A stretch of DNA of 64,000 nucleotides from an uncultured Roseivirga sp. (GTDB taxonomy: Bacteria > Bacteroidota > Bacteroidia > Cytophagales > Cyclobacteriaceae), in NCBI GenBank assembly GCA_947493005.1, contig CANLOY010000005.1, positions 310,001 through 374,000 of the forward strand, read 5' to 3'. Shown piece after piece: positions 15,417 to 24,349 of this stretch. A model generated the notes under the pieces. The model was not told where the DNA came from. It saw only the letters and a list, made by a program, of their open reading frames with translations, and ran no database searches. Position 1 is the stretch's first letter; every line of letters starts with the position of its first letter. The translations under genes were made by a program, and so were the position numbers.

Positions 15417-16172
15417 CTAAAGCTCTTTCTTTAGGTACACTTTAAGTGTTTCTTTTTCACTTTTTTTAGTCCAAATCATTTGATCATCTAGTAACTCAAG
15501 TGTCCATCTGGTTCTGACATTATCGGCATTGTTAATAATCCATACTTGGTTAGAATGTCCACCTATATGCCAAACTCCACGTTCAATGGTTCTTCCTGTT
15601 TTATCAAACTTTCTATAAGCTCTATCCCACATAAAGAAATAAACATCGGGATCCATAACATACTGAGAAATCAACTTACCGGTTTCAGGGTGAAGGCCTT
15701 CAGCTTTATCTACCACCCATCGGTTTTGAATTTTGTCCCATGGTGCCAATGGTTTTTTAGCCACTTTGGACAAGTTAACTTTTAATGGCATACCGTCCTC
15801 AGTTCTTTTCCAGGTCATTTTATCCCCTTCTATTGATACTTTGAATGGGCCATATTCATCTGTAACTCCTTGATTGGCCTGAAGTAATTCCTTTGTGTCC
15901 TGATCGTAATTGTAGCTTCCTAGCATGCTCTGAACCCAGCCATTTCCAGAAGATAATGTGCCATCGGCCAGAAAGAGGAACCATTTAGCCGTTGGTGTTA
16001 GTGTTTCTTCCCCGACAGTAACCTTATTCACCTCCCAGAGGCCAACAATTTTTGAATCTCCAAGACTGTAGTTACCAGTCTTTTGATTGGCTATATCCGA
16101 ATAGCTTTGGCTAAAAACATAGGATGGTACTAGAATTAATAAGTAGCTCAGTACAATTTTCAGATGGTTCAT
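15417..16172 (-). CDS. Secreted protein with two lipocalin-like repeats
   Basis: This 251-residue protein has a signal peptide (residues 1-21, ending VFS) and two similar units: residues about 42-137 (IVGLWEVNKVTVGEE and KMTWKRTEDGMPLKVNL) and about 145-250 (IQNRWVVDKAEGLHPETG and QMIWTKKSEKETLKVYLKK). Each begins with a W near a turn and ends in a 'W.K......L.v.L' strand, the pattern of lipocalin-like/DUF4488-type barrels in Bacteroidota. Ligand unknown. It stands divergent from the M28 peptidase gene, sharing an intergenic region of 84 bases with it. Confidence 0.6.
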   Translation of the reverse strand: MNHLKIVLSYLLILVPSYVFSQSYSDIANQKTGNYSLGDSKIVGLWEVNKVTVGEETLTPTAKWFLFLADGTLSSGNGWVQSMLGSYNYDQDTKELLQANQGVTDEYGPFKVSIEGDKMTWKRTEDGMPLKVNLSKVAKKPLAPWDKIQNRWVVDKAEGLHPETGKLISQYVMDPDVYFFMWDRAYRKFDKTGRTIERGVWHIGGHSNQVWIINNADNVRTRWTLELLDDQMIWTKKSEKETLKVYLKKEL

Positions 16173-16256
16173 GACCTAAAACTAATCATATAGTTCTTTT
16201 AGCCTAAACAAAGCTTTTAAAAAACGTTTATCTTGAAAGCGTTTAATACAAACTAT

Positions 16257-17903
16257 ATGAAAAGATTACTTCCATTTGCTCTATTGAGCCTTGTCATCTT
16301 CAGTTGTAATAATGAAAAACAGATTGAGGTACCAGAGGTTTCCATTGATACATTGACTATTGATAAACACATGAGCGTGCTGGCTTCGGACGACTTTATG
16401 GGGAGAAAGCCCTTTACTGAAGGAGAGGAAAAAACTGTTCATTATTTGGAGTCGGAATTGAAGGCCATGGGAGTAGCGCCTGGAAACGGCAGCAGTTACT
16501 TTCAAGATGTTCCTTTGGTGGAGATTACAGGTACTCAGTCACCTACTATGATAGTCGAAGGTGGTGGAAAGACAATGACTTTTGAGACTAACAAAGATGT
16601 AGTTGTGTATACGCAAAGAGTGGAGGAAGAAGTGAGTATTAAAGATTCTGAACTGGTGTATGCTGGTTATGGCATTGTAGCCCCTGAATATGGATGGAAT
16701 GATTATGAAGGGCTTGATGTAAAAGGGAAGACTGTAGTGGTATTGGTAAATGACCCAGGTTTTGGTTCAGGGGATGAGTCCTTGTTTAAAGGAGATCAAA
16801 TGACATATTATGGTCGTTGGACATACAAATATGAAGAAGCTGCCAGGCAAGGAGCTGCAGGAGTGTTAATTGTGCATGAAACTGTACCTGCTGGTTATCC
16901 CTGGTTGGTTGTGCAAAGTTCCTGGACGGGATCAAAATTGAACCTTGATGATCCTAACCCGCCATATATGTGTCCGATACAAGGATGGATTACCAGAAAT
17001 ACCGCGGTTGCACTGTTCAGGGAAGCTGGAATAAAAGACTATTCTGAAATGGCTAAGAGTAAAGATTTCAAGCCTGTTTCTTTGGGGTTAAAAGCTAGTG
17101 TTAGCGTAACCAATGAGATAAAGAAAGACATGTCCAGAAATGTGGTGGGCATCGTGAAGGGTAGCGAACGTCCTGATGAATACATAATCTATTCAGCACA
17201 CTGGGACCATTTGGGAGTTGGTGAGCCAATTGATGGAGATTCGATTTATAATGGAGCACATGATAACGCAACAGGAGTGACGGGCATGTTAGCGATTGCA
17301 GAGGCCTTTGCGAGCCTGGAGCAGAAGCCTGAAAGGTCTGTTGTTTTTCTTTTTGTAACTGCCGAAGAGCAAGGTTTATTAGGCTCAGCCTATTATGGTC
17401 AGAATCCTGTTTACCCCCCTAACCAAACTGTAGCCAATATCAATATGGATGGGCTGCCTGCCTATGGTGAAATGAAAGATCTTACGATTACTGGGTACGG
17501 TCAATCAGAGTTAGATAAATATGCGACTGCCGAAGCTAAAAAGCAGGGGAGATATGTAATTCCTGATCCAGACCCTGGGAAAGGCTACTTCTTCAGATCT
17601 GATCATTTCAATTTTGCCAAAGTTGGTATTCCAGCACTTTATGCATCTGGTTCTTTCGAATCTAAAGAGAAAGGTGTGGAGTTTATTGAAAAGAAAACCG
17701 AAGAATACCTTGGAGTGCGATATCACCAGCCACAGGACAATTATATGCCGGAGGAATGGGATTTGAAGGGTATAGTTCAGGATGCGAAACTACTTTTTAA
17801 TGTGGGCTATCGCATAGCGAATGAAACCTATTTTCCTCAATGGAATGAAGGATCTGAGTTTAAGGCCAAGCGTGATTCAGATATGAGTTTGAGAAAAAAG
17901 TAG
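16257..17903 (+). CDS. M28-family zinc aminopeptidase with PA domain, lipoprotein
   Basis: I place the start at the ATG at 16257 (548 residues) rather than the TTG at 16233, because it begins a proper lipoprotein signal (MKRLLPFALLSLVIFSCNN). A protease-associated insert spans about 130-250, and the M28 domain has all zinc ligands: AHWDHLG, GAHDNATGV, TAEEQGLLGS, NINMDG and RSDHFNF. The family removes N-terminal residues from peptides, here on the periplasmic or outer-membrane side. It converges with a SusC/SusD pair, which makes a role in peptide use plausible. Expected family length is 450-560 residues. Confidence 0.93.
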   Translation: MKRLLPFALLSLVIFSCNNEKQIEVPEVSIDTLTIDKHMSVLASDDFMGRKPFTEGEEKTVHYLESELKAMGVAPGNGSSYFQDVPLVEITGTQSPTMIVEGGGKTMTFETNKDVVVYTQRVEEEVSIKDSELVYAGYGIVAPEYGWNDYEGLDVKGKTVVVLVNDPGFGSGDESLFKGDQMTYYGRWTYKYEEAARQGAAGVLIVHETVPAGYPWLVVQSSWTGSKLNLDDPNPPYMCPIQGWITRNTAVALFREAGIKDYSEMAKSKDFKPVSLGLKASVSVTNEIKKDMSRNVVGIVKGSERPDEYIIYSAHWDHLGVGEPIDGDSIYNGAHDNATGVTGMLAIAEAFASLEQKPERSVVFLFVTAEEQGLLGSAYYGQNPVYPPNQTVANINMDGLPAYGEMKDLTITGYGQSELDKYATAEAKKQGRYVIPDPDPGKGYFFRSDHFNFAKVGIPALYASGSFESKEKGVEFIEKKTEEYLGVRYHQPQDNYMPEEWDLKGIVQDAKLLFNVGYRIANETYFPQWNEGSEFKAKRDSDMSLRKK

Positions 17904-17908
17904 CCAAT

Positions 17909-17940
17909 AAAAAACCCGGTGTATAACACCAGGCTTTTCT
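17909..17940. terminator. Bidirectional hairpin between the M28 and SusD genes
   Basis: An A-run, CCCGGTGT, a short loop, ACACCAGGC and a T-run form an imperfect hairpin (one bulge). It lies between two convergent genes with A/T runs on both sides, so it can terminate transcripts from either strand. Confidence 0.65.
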
Positions 17941-17964
17941 CAATTAAACTAATCTACTTATAAA

Positions 17965-19416
17965 TTATTGGTCCCACCATAAACGTTGGAAAATCGTCAC
18001 GTTAGGTGGAACATTATCAGTATTCAAATCAAGCTCTGCTTGAGGGTAAAGAATCCTTCTGATGAACTCACTGGCAACTGGGCCAGAAGTACCATCAGCA
18101 GGAATTACTAACCAGTTTGGATAAGCATAGTCGTGTCTTCTTACATCTGTCCAGCTTTCAAGCTCCATTGTAAACATGGCTTTCCATTTCTCAGTCATAA
18201 TAGCTTCCATAGTTACCGTTCCGGCTGTATAGGATGCATTAGCAGTAAAGTAACCTGGAACATTTGCCAGTCCATTGGCATGGCTAACTACTTGGTTTAC
18301 CTGAGCTCTTACCGCTGCATTTAGTGCAGTTGCTGCTCTGGCTGCATTACCAGATCTCATGGCCGCTTCTGCTTCAATGAAGAGAAGTTCGAAGTACGTG
18401 GCTACGAATTGATCTGAGTCTGTCTGGCCAAAATAACCGGCTGGTCCCACTGGTGAGTAACTGGTATTGTCGGTACCAAAACCCTGTGGTTTTCCAACAT
18501 AGCCAACGTTAACCGGAGGTGAACCAAAAGCCAAGTTGTCCCAGTATGCTTCTAGCCTTGGGTCATTGTTATTAACCATATAGTTCATGAAGTTCTGAGA
18601 AGCAATGATCAGATTATTTTCATATAACAAATTCCAACGGTTTCTGTGTTGTGCAGTACCTTCCCATGGGTGTATCAAATCACCAGCAGAGCTTGTGAGT
18701 CCGGCTGCTTTGGCTGCATCTACAGCAGCAAGGGCACTGGTAGCTGATCCCATAGGGTCTCTTTTACTTAAATGATTAAAGTAACGAGCTCTTAATAAAT
18801 GTGCTGCAGCAATCCATTTGTCGGTATCGCCACCAAAAACAAAATCTCCTCTTGACAAATCAATGGTTGAAGTACCTCCCAAATCTGTAATACCTTCAGA
18901 AAGCAGAGACTGAATGGCAGTGTATATACTCTCTTGTGTATCGTATTCTACAGCATTGTTATCAGCATCAAGTGCTTTGGACCAAGGAATACTACCATAC
19001 ATATCCGATAAAGTACCTAATGAAAGGGCAGTCATGATTTTGGCTACTCCAGCATAGTGCAAAGCTCCAAGATCAGCTCCTTCATTAATCAGGTACTGAT
19101 AATCTTTGAGGTGGCCGAGGTAAGAATTTGTGAACTGACCAGCGAAACTGTTGTTAGTCAAAATATACTGATCATAATCTACTCCGGTGGCGTGATTACC
19201 CGCAAAGTGCTGGTTGAATACACCAATGTATCCAAGTCCTGTTCCTCCAAAATCATTCATCTGATCTTCGAGAGCAGCAGTTAATACCACATTAGGACTA
19301 GCTTGCTCAGGCTCGTTATTATTTGTATTTAAGTCTTTGAACTCGTCCTCGCACCCTGTTGCTAAGAACAAGGCACAGCACGTGCTCAACAAAGCTGTTT
19401 TTATATTAAATTTCAT
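17965..19416 (-). CDS. SusD/RagB-family outer-membrane lipoprotein (SusD-like_2)
   Basis: This 483-residue protein has a lipoprotein signal with the lipobox FLATGCED (Cys22). The helical TPR-type SusD fold is indicated by YLGHLKDYQYLINEG, the central AAHLLRARYFNHLSKRDP and the C-terminal EAIMTEKWKAMFTMELESWTDVRRHDY, as in the SusD-like_2 group. It caps the partner TonB-dependent barrel encoded 20 bases upstream and binds substrate at the cell surface. No glycoside hydrolase or sugar regulator lies nearby, and M28 and M64 peptidases are close, so a peptide substrate (RagB-like) is more likely than a glycan (inference). Confidence 0.93.
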   Translation of the reverse strand: MKFNIKTALLSTCCALFLATGCEDEFKDLNTNNNEPEQASPNVVLTAALEDQMNDFGGTGLGYIGVFNQHFAGNHATGVDYDQYILTNNSFAGQFTNSYLGHLKDYQYLINEGADLGALHYAGVAKIMTALSLGTLSDMYGSIPWSKALDADNNAVEYDTQESIYTAIQSLLSEGITDLGGTSTIDLSRGDFVFGGDTDKWIAAAHLLRARYFNHLSKRDPMGSATSALAAVDAAKAAGLTSSAGDLIHPWEGTAQHRNRWNLLYENNLIIASQNFMNYMVNNNDPRLEAYWDNLAFGSPPVNVGYVGKPQGFGTDNTSYSPVGPAGYFGQTDSDQFVATYFELLFIEAEAAMRSGNAARAATALNAAVRAQVNQVVSHANGLANVPGYFTANASYTAGTVTMEAIMTEKWKAMFTMELESWTDVRRHDYAYPNWLVIPADGTSGPVASEFIRRILYPQAELDLNTDNVPPNVTIFQRLWWDQ

Positions 19417-19436
19417 AATTGATAATTTTTTTGTCC

Positions 19437-22400
19437 TTACTTAAACTTAACTCTGGCACTTATTTCGAAAGATTTAGAGCCAGGAATCACCAATTCATCA
19501 AAGCCTTGGATATTACCAACTCCGTGAGCACTCAACTCAGGGTCATTTCCAGTATAATTGGTCTTAATGATTATGTTTCTGGCACTGAACCTTAGATTAA
19601 CACTTTGAATAGGAGTGTTCTCCAGAAAACGAGTAGGCAAAGTGTATCCGATATAAACGTTTCTCAGCTTCCACCAGCTTCCATCCTCAATCAGGTTTTC
19701 ATCAACCCTTCTGTAAACTGAAGAATAGAAGTTGTTAGTTAATGCACCTAAAACAGTAACAGGGTTTCCATTCTCATCAACTCCTTTAAAATCTGTTCTG
19801 GCGTTAGCATGCGGATCATTGTCAGCATACCACCTGTCGTTAGTGACAGGGTGTAGTCCTGAGTAAACCAGGTTTGCTTTGAAACCGTTAACAATGTCTC
19901 CTCCCTGTCTTCGGTCGATGGTAAAACCAGTTTCGAAGTTTTTGAAGCTTGCGTTAGCAGAGATACCTAAAATCCAGTCAGGTGTAGTATTGCCTAATAC
20001 CATACGTGTGCCGTTCTGAATAGGGAGGCCATTATTGTCTACTCTCAATGGGGCAGACAAGAAGTTAGGATCATCGGTAGTAACTCCATATCGCGCATAA
20101 GGGTAACCATAAAGAGCTCCAAGAGGTTCTCCTTCAAAAGCTACTGCTTGAGTATTGGACCACCAGCCATTGGCAAGAATGAGTCTGTCTACTCCAGGTC
20201 CAAGCTTGTCAACATTACCAACATTTTTGGTGAAATTGAAAGATGTAGACCACTGTAAGCCATTTACCTTCACAGGATCATTGATAGTCATTATTGCCTC
20301 AACTCCTTTGTTGCTTACCTCTCCTAAATTCACAAGCCTAGAGCTATACCCTGTTGTGGTAGGTAAAGGCAACGTGAAAATCTGATCGATTGACTTCTTA
20401 GTGTAGTAAGACATGTCCAGACTTATTTTGTTGTTAAAAAATCTGGCATCAAAACCAACCTCAAATTCTTGAGTACGTTCTGGTTTCAAATTAGGGTTAC
20501 GCTTTTGGTTTGAGGTGGTAAACCTGGTTAAATCGAAGATATTCGGAGTCTGAGGCGAGAACGTATCGTTTAGTGAATTGATTGGAGCATCATTTGCCGT
20601 TTCAGCATAAGAGGCTCTAACTTTCAAAAAACTAAGCCAGCTCTGATCTACCACTTCACTAACAATAAATCCAGTGTTTATGGATGGGTAGAAAAAGCTA
20701 TTGTTGTCTAGTGGTAGTGTAGAAGACCAGTCGTTACGACCAGTTATTCCAAGATAGAGCATATCTCTCCAGCCCAAGGTGATGTCTCCGTAGATACCTA
20801 TCAGCATTTTCTCTGATTGCCAAGTACTGGCTTGCTGAGTAACGGTATTGTTTACATTGAAAAAACCTGGTAACACGAAAGTTGTACCAGTACCTGTTTG
20901 TCTATCATACTTAGTTTTATAGACATTAACACCGGCAATGTAGCTGAGGTCAAAGTCCTCACCTAAAAGGCCATTTCCTCTGGTAATAAAATCGACATTA
21001 ATATCTTGGTTAGTTAACCTCATATCGGTGATGTCTCCAAGGTTACTGGCAGTATTCACAGAACTGATTGGTCTTGTTTCCAGTCTTTTTTCAGTGTATA
21101 TATCAATACCTCCAGTAAGGCCGAAGTTAATCCACTCGTTTACTTTGTAATTAGCACTAACGTTGGCTATAAGTCTGTTTAGCCTCCAGTCTTCCCCTTC
21201 TTCATTAACAATCCATTGAGGATGTGGAACACCGTTACTAAACCAGGTTTTGTTTCCATTTTCACTCTTCCAAGGGTAAGCATTAACATCCCACATGCTG
21301 TGCCAGTAACCAAGTCCTTCCAGGATTCCACTGGCAGTTCTGAAACGTCTACCTCCGGTATTGATATAGTTTGCCTTTGCAGAAATAGTTAAACGATCGT
21401 TGATGTCCTGACTGGCATTTACCAAGAAGGAATTCCTGTCGTAGTCATTGTTTGGAGAAATTCCTTCTGAGGCTAAACGACCGAATGAAACAAAGAAGGC
21501 ATTCCTTTCGCCACCTCCTGAAATAGAAAGATTGTGGTTTGTGGTACTTCCATTTTGCCAGAATCGCTTATAGTTGTCAGCGTATCTGGGGATTGCTTGG
21601 CCACCTACATCTTCAGAGGTGCCATCTCCATTTAAGTCTAGTGTTGTACCGGCTGGAAAAGTTGGATTGCCTGCATAAGCCGGACCCCAAGACCAGTGTG
21701 TTACGTTGCTATAGGCTCCGTTTCTACCACGGGCAAATAATGAGGAGGTTTCATGAAGTTGGTTCGGTTTTTCAGTTGATCTTCGGAAAGAATACTCCAT
21801 TTTCAAACCAGAACCTTTTTGGCCTTTCTTAGTAGTGATAATTATAGCCCCGTTTGCTGCACGGATACCATATAAGGCAGTGGCTGAACCACCTTTCAAT
21901 ACACTCATAGACTCAATCTCATCTGGATTTAAGTCAACTGCCCTGTTGGCAGAAGCCGTTCCTCCCAGACCATTTATTTGTGAAGAGTTGTCGATTGGAA
22001 CTCCGTCCACAACAAACAGGGGTTGGTTTGAGTAATTCAGTGATGTCATACCTCGAATGACAATGTTTGTACCTGCTCCAGGTTCACCACCTGATCCATT
22101 GATTTGCACACCTGCAACTTTTCCTTGTAATGCACTGATAACATTCTGTTGACCAGAGTTTTTAAGGTCATCAGAGCCTACTTGCTGTACGGCATAACCT
22201 AACTTGGATTGTTCTCGGGTAATACCTAATGCAGTTACAATTACCTCGCCAGCATCGGTAGCCTGAGGTAATAACTGAACATTAATAACGGTTTGATTTC
22301 CTACAGTCTTCTCCTGTGTGGAGTAACCTATGTATTTGAAAATCAAAATAGCGTTCTCTCCGGGAACGGAGATTTTGTATGTACCATCGGCATTCGTTGG

Positions 22401-22553
22401 AACACCAAGACCGGTACCCTTGAGCATTATGCTCACACCTGGCAGTCCCAGACCAGTTTCGTCTGTTACCTTGCCAGAAACAGTACGTTCTTGTGCCTGT
22501 GCATACATGCACATAAGCACTGACACTAGTAGTGTCAGAAATACTTTCTTCAT
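19437..22553 (-). CDS. SusC/RagA-family TonB-linked outer-membrane transporter
   Basis: This 1038-residue protein has a signal peptide (1-21), a CarboxypepD_reg-like domain (about 22-100), a TonB-box/plug region with the SusC signature (SVLKGGSATALYGIRAANGAIIITTKKG) and a 22-strand barrel ending in an aromatic/basic residue pattern (SARVKFK). It works with the SusD lipoprotein encoded directly downstream, importing bulky nutrients with TonB-ExbBD energy. It is the first gene of the pair; the 413-base region upstream must hold the promoter. No anti-sigma or hybrid two-component regulator is adjacent. Confidence 0.96.
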   Translation of the reverse strand: MKKVFLTLLVSVLMCMYAQAQERTVSGKVTDETGLGLPGVSIMLKGTGLGVPTNADGTYKISVPGENAILIFKYIGYSTQEKTVGNQTVINVQLLPQATDAGEVIVTALGITREQSKLGYAVQQVGSDDLKNSGQQNVISALQGKVAGVQINGSGGEPGAGTNIVIRGMTSLNYSNQPLFVVDGVPIDNSSQINGLGGTASANRAVDLNPDEIESMSVLKGGSATALYGIRAANGAIIITTKKGQKGSGLKMEYSFRRSTEKPNQLHETSSLFARGRNGAYSNVTHWSWGPAYAGNPTFPAGTTLDLNGDGTSEDVGGQAIPRYADNYKRFWQNGSTTNHNLSISGGGERNAFFVSFGRLASEGISPNNDYDRNSFLVNASQDINDRLTISAKANYINTGGRRFRTASGILEGLGYWHSMWDVNAYPWKSENGNKTWFSNGVPHPQWIVNEEGEDWRLNRLIANVSANYKVNEWINFGLTGGIDIYTEKRLETRPISSVNTASNLGDITDMRLTNQDINVDFITRGNGLLGEDFDLSYIAGVNVYKTKYDRQTGTGTTFVLPGFFNVNNTVTQQASTWQSEKMLIGIYGDITLGWRDMLYLGITGRNDWSSTLPLDNNSFFYPSINTGFIVSEVVDQSWLSFLKVRASYAETANDAPINSLNDTFSPQTPNIFDLTRFTTSNQKRNPNLKPERTQEFEVGFDARFFNNKISLDMSYYTKKSIDQIFTLPLPTTTGYSSRLVNLGEVSNKGVEAIMTINDPVKVNGLQWSTSFNFTKNVGNVDKLGPGVDRLILANGWWSNTQAVAFEGEPLGALYGYPYARYGVTTDDPNFLSAPLRVDNNGLPIQNGTRMVLGNTTPDWILGISANASFKNFETGFTIDRRQGGDIVNGFKANLVYSGLHPVTNDRWYADNDPHANARTDFKGVDENGNPVTVLGALTNNFYSSVYRRVDENLIEDGSWWKLRNVYIGYTLPTRFLENTPIQSVNLRFSARNIIIKTNYTGNDPELSAHGVGNIQGFDELVIPGSKSFEISARVKFK

Positions 22554-22966
22554 AGTAAGTAATTTTAGTTTAGAGATTGTTTAAAAAAATATACTTCTAA
22601 TCTATAAGAATCGTAGGGTAATGAAAGGAAGAAGACAAAAAAATAGAAGGCAAAAGAGTATGTGGTATAAATAGTATTATGCTAAAAGAATATAATATCA
22701 TAAAAACTAATAATTGAGTATTGTTATTTTACAATTACGAATTATGTTCATGTTAATGTTAAATAGAAGAGCGGTAAAATAATATAGGATTGTGCTAAAA
22801 TAGTATTGCTATAAAAGCCTAATGTATGGCTCTCATAGTATTATTTTCAACAATCTTCCTAGAGTCTTTGGAGCTTTGGTTTTGGGAATGGTAATTAAAA
22901 AAGGCGCAAATTCGTTGAGATAAGATCTCTTTTGCACCTCTTTTTTCAATACTGTTTCAATGAGGG
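22554..22966. other. 413-base intergenic region upstream of the susC-like gene
   Basis: Very AT-rich. It must contain the susCD promoter (minus strand), but I find no exact TTTG-N19-TAnnTTTG match. The part nearest 22900 contains the terminator of the neighbouring membrane-protein gene. A 33-codon plus-strand ORF at 22822-22923 runs into that terminator and is not credible as a gene. Nothing else is evident. Confidence 0.5.
22897..22946 (-). terminator. Terminator of the small membrane-protein gene
   Basis: On the minus strand the RNA would read an A-run, GAGGUGCAAA, an inner GAGAU/AUCUC stem, UUUGCGCC and a run of six U. The single C/A mismatch seen on the plus strand becomes a G-U pair on the minus strand, so it terminates the gene ending at 22967. 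Confidence 0.7.
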
Positions 22967-23524
22967 TTATTGTTGCATTGCCTCATTGATTTCTTCTTCT
23001 GTAAGCTGGCGAAAAGCGAACTTATATCCTTCATAAACTGCGATTCCGTAGAATAGAAGATCCATCGGAGTAAAGGATTCTTTCATGATGTCGATAATGG
23101 CTCCAAAGCTTAGAACCGAAAATACCTCGAAAATACCTACCTCATAGTAGTTAGCCGCAAAACCAACTTGACTAAACAGGTTGCCTAATAAGCATCCAAC
23201 TAGAGCCAGTATTGCACCTAATACTCCGAACTCTTGATTAATTCCTTTACCCGCATATCTAACAGCATATCCGACTACAAAACCTACGGCCACGGCCATA
23301 TAGCCTATTTGGTATTCAGTTGCAATAGTTATAGCGGCCCATATTACGGCCGATACTATAGCTGCAAGAGCTCCTATACCAACAGCTAATTGAAAATTCT
23401 GTTCATCTTTCAGCTGTTCTTTAAATTGCTCTACTTTCGCTTCGCTTACCGTGATTCTTTCGGGTTGAGTTGCTACTTCAGTTTCTTGCTCCTTTTGCTC
23501 TTCTGAGGGTTGTTGATTTTCCAT
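22967..23524 (-). CDS. Hypothetical four-TM membrane protein with acidic N-terminus
   Basis: This 185-residue protein has a Glu/Gln-rich N-terminal 45 residues (two EEQKEQETE-like runs) followed by hydrophobic segments at about 47-68, 72-90, 98-120 and 130-145, some containing small residues and glycines. The last part (EGYKFAFRQLTEEEINEAMQQ) is a charged tail. I do not recognise a named family; similar proteins in Bacteroidota are annotated as hypothetical. It stands alone, with its own terminator. Confidence 0.6.
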   Translation of the reverse strand: MENQQPSEEQKEQETEVATQPERITVSEAKVEQFKEQLKDEQNFQLAVGIGALAAIVSAVIWAAITIATEYQIGYMAVAVGFVVGYAVRYAGKGINQEFGVLGAILALVGCLLGNLFSQVGFAANYYEVGIFEVFSVLSFGAIIDIMKESFTPMDLLFYGIAVYEGYKFAFRQLTEEEINEAMQQ

Positions 23525-23619
23525 TTAAAATAAATTAAGGTTGATTTGAATTATCTGAATATAGATAATTTTTTCAATTTAATTTATGATTTAGTGATGA
23601 ATGGAGGGGTGTTAGTTTC

Positions 23620-24348
23620 TCATACCTCGAAAATGATCTCCTCATTTGGAATTCGAAATCTTTCAGAATAGATACCGTTTTCTGCTGCTGGCCCGCATCC
23701 TATTACCATTGTAACTTCTGCTTTTCTAGGAAGGTTAAGAAATTTCTTGATGCGCTTTGCATCCATTCCTTCCATTGGGCAAGTGTCAAAGCCTTCAGCT
23801 TTCATACTCAACATGAAATTCTGAGCTGCCAAAGCCATACTTTTGTGTACGGAAATCCTAATGTCCGCCCTGTTGCCATGACGAATCATGGGTTGTTTTA
23901 GTCCGGCAAAGAAATAGATGCATTTTTTGATAATTCCCCAGATATCAAGTGGGTCTGAGAAGTAATACTTTGGAATAAGATTCTTGTAATACCCAATAGC
24001 TCTTTTTGCTTGCTTATCTGTTCTGCCTGCATATACCTTCTCTATTTCTTTAAGCAGTACTTTTTGTCTTTTTTTCCATAAGTCTCTTCTGACCACAAAT
24101 ACAACCAGCTCTCTTGCAGTTTTTGCAGCTTTTTGATTCATGCACATCCATGCCACTTTTTTTAAGGCTTCCGGAGACTTGATTCTATAGAATTCCCACA
24201 ATTGCATATTGCTACTATTTGGTGCAAGTACCGACCTTTCTAGACTACGATTGACAGCTCCGTGATCAAATGGAGCCCCTAAATCATAGATTCTTACTGA
24301 GCGCCTCTCCTTTACAATTTTGTCGAATACAACCGCAGAGTCTTTCAT
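23620..24348 (-). CDS. Nitroreductase-family protein
   Basis: This 242-residue protein matches the FMN-dependent nitroreductase fold: the N-terminal RRSVRIYD (FMN phosphate contact), LAPNSSNMQLWEFYRI, and the later ALAAQNFMLSMKAEGFDTCPMEGMD with MVIGCGPAAENGIYSERFRIP. Members reduce nitroaromatics, quinones or flavins with NAD(P)H; true substrate unknown. There is an insertion of roughly 40 residues in the middle (YYKNLIPKYYFSDPLDIWGIIKKC) with hydrophobic character. The gene begins one base after the DASS transporter stop, so the two form an operon. Confidence 0.85.
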   Translation of the reverse strand: MKDSAVVFDKIVKERRSVRIYDLGAPFDHGAVNRSLERSVLAPNSSNMQLWEFYRIKSPEALKKVAWMCMNQKAAKTARELVVFVVRRDLWKKRQKVLLKEIEKVYAGRTDKQAKRAIGYYKNLIPKYYFSDPLDIWGIIKKCIYFFAGLKQPMIRHGNRADIRISVHKSMALAAQNFMLSMKAEGFDTCPMEGMDAKRIKKFLNLPRKAEVTMVIGCGPAAENGIYSERFRIPNEEIIFEV

Positions 24349-24349
24349 T

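Noticed and set aside
22822-22923. 33-codon plus-strand ORF upstream of the susC-like gene
   Set aside because: It runs into a terminator of the neighbouring gene, has no promoter or start context, and its sequence resembles no protein.
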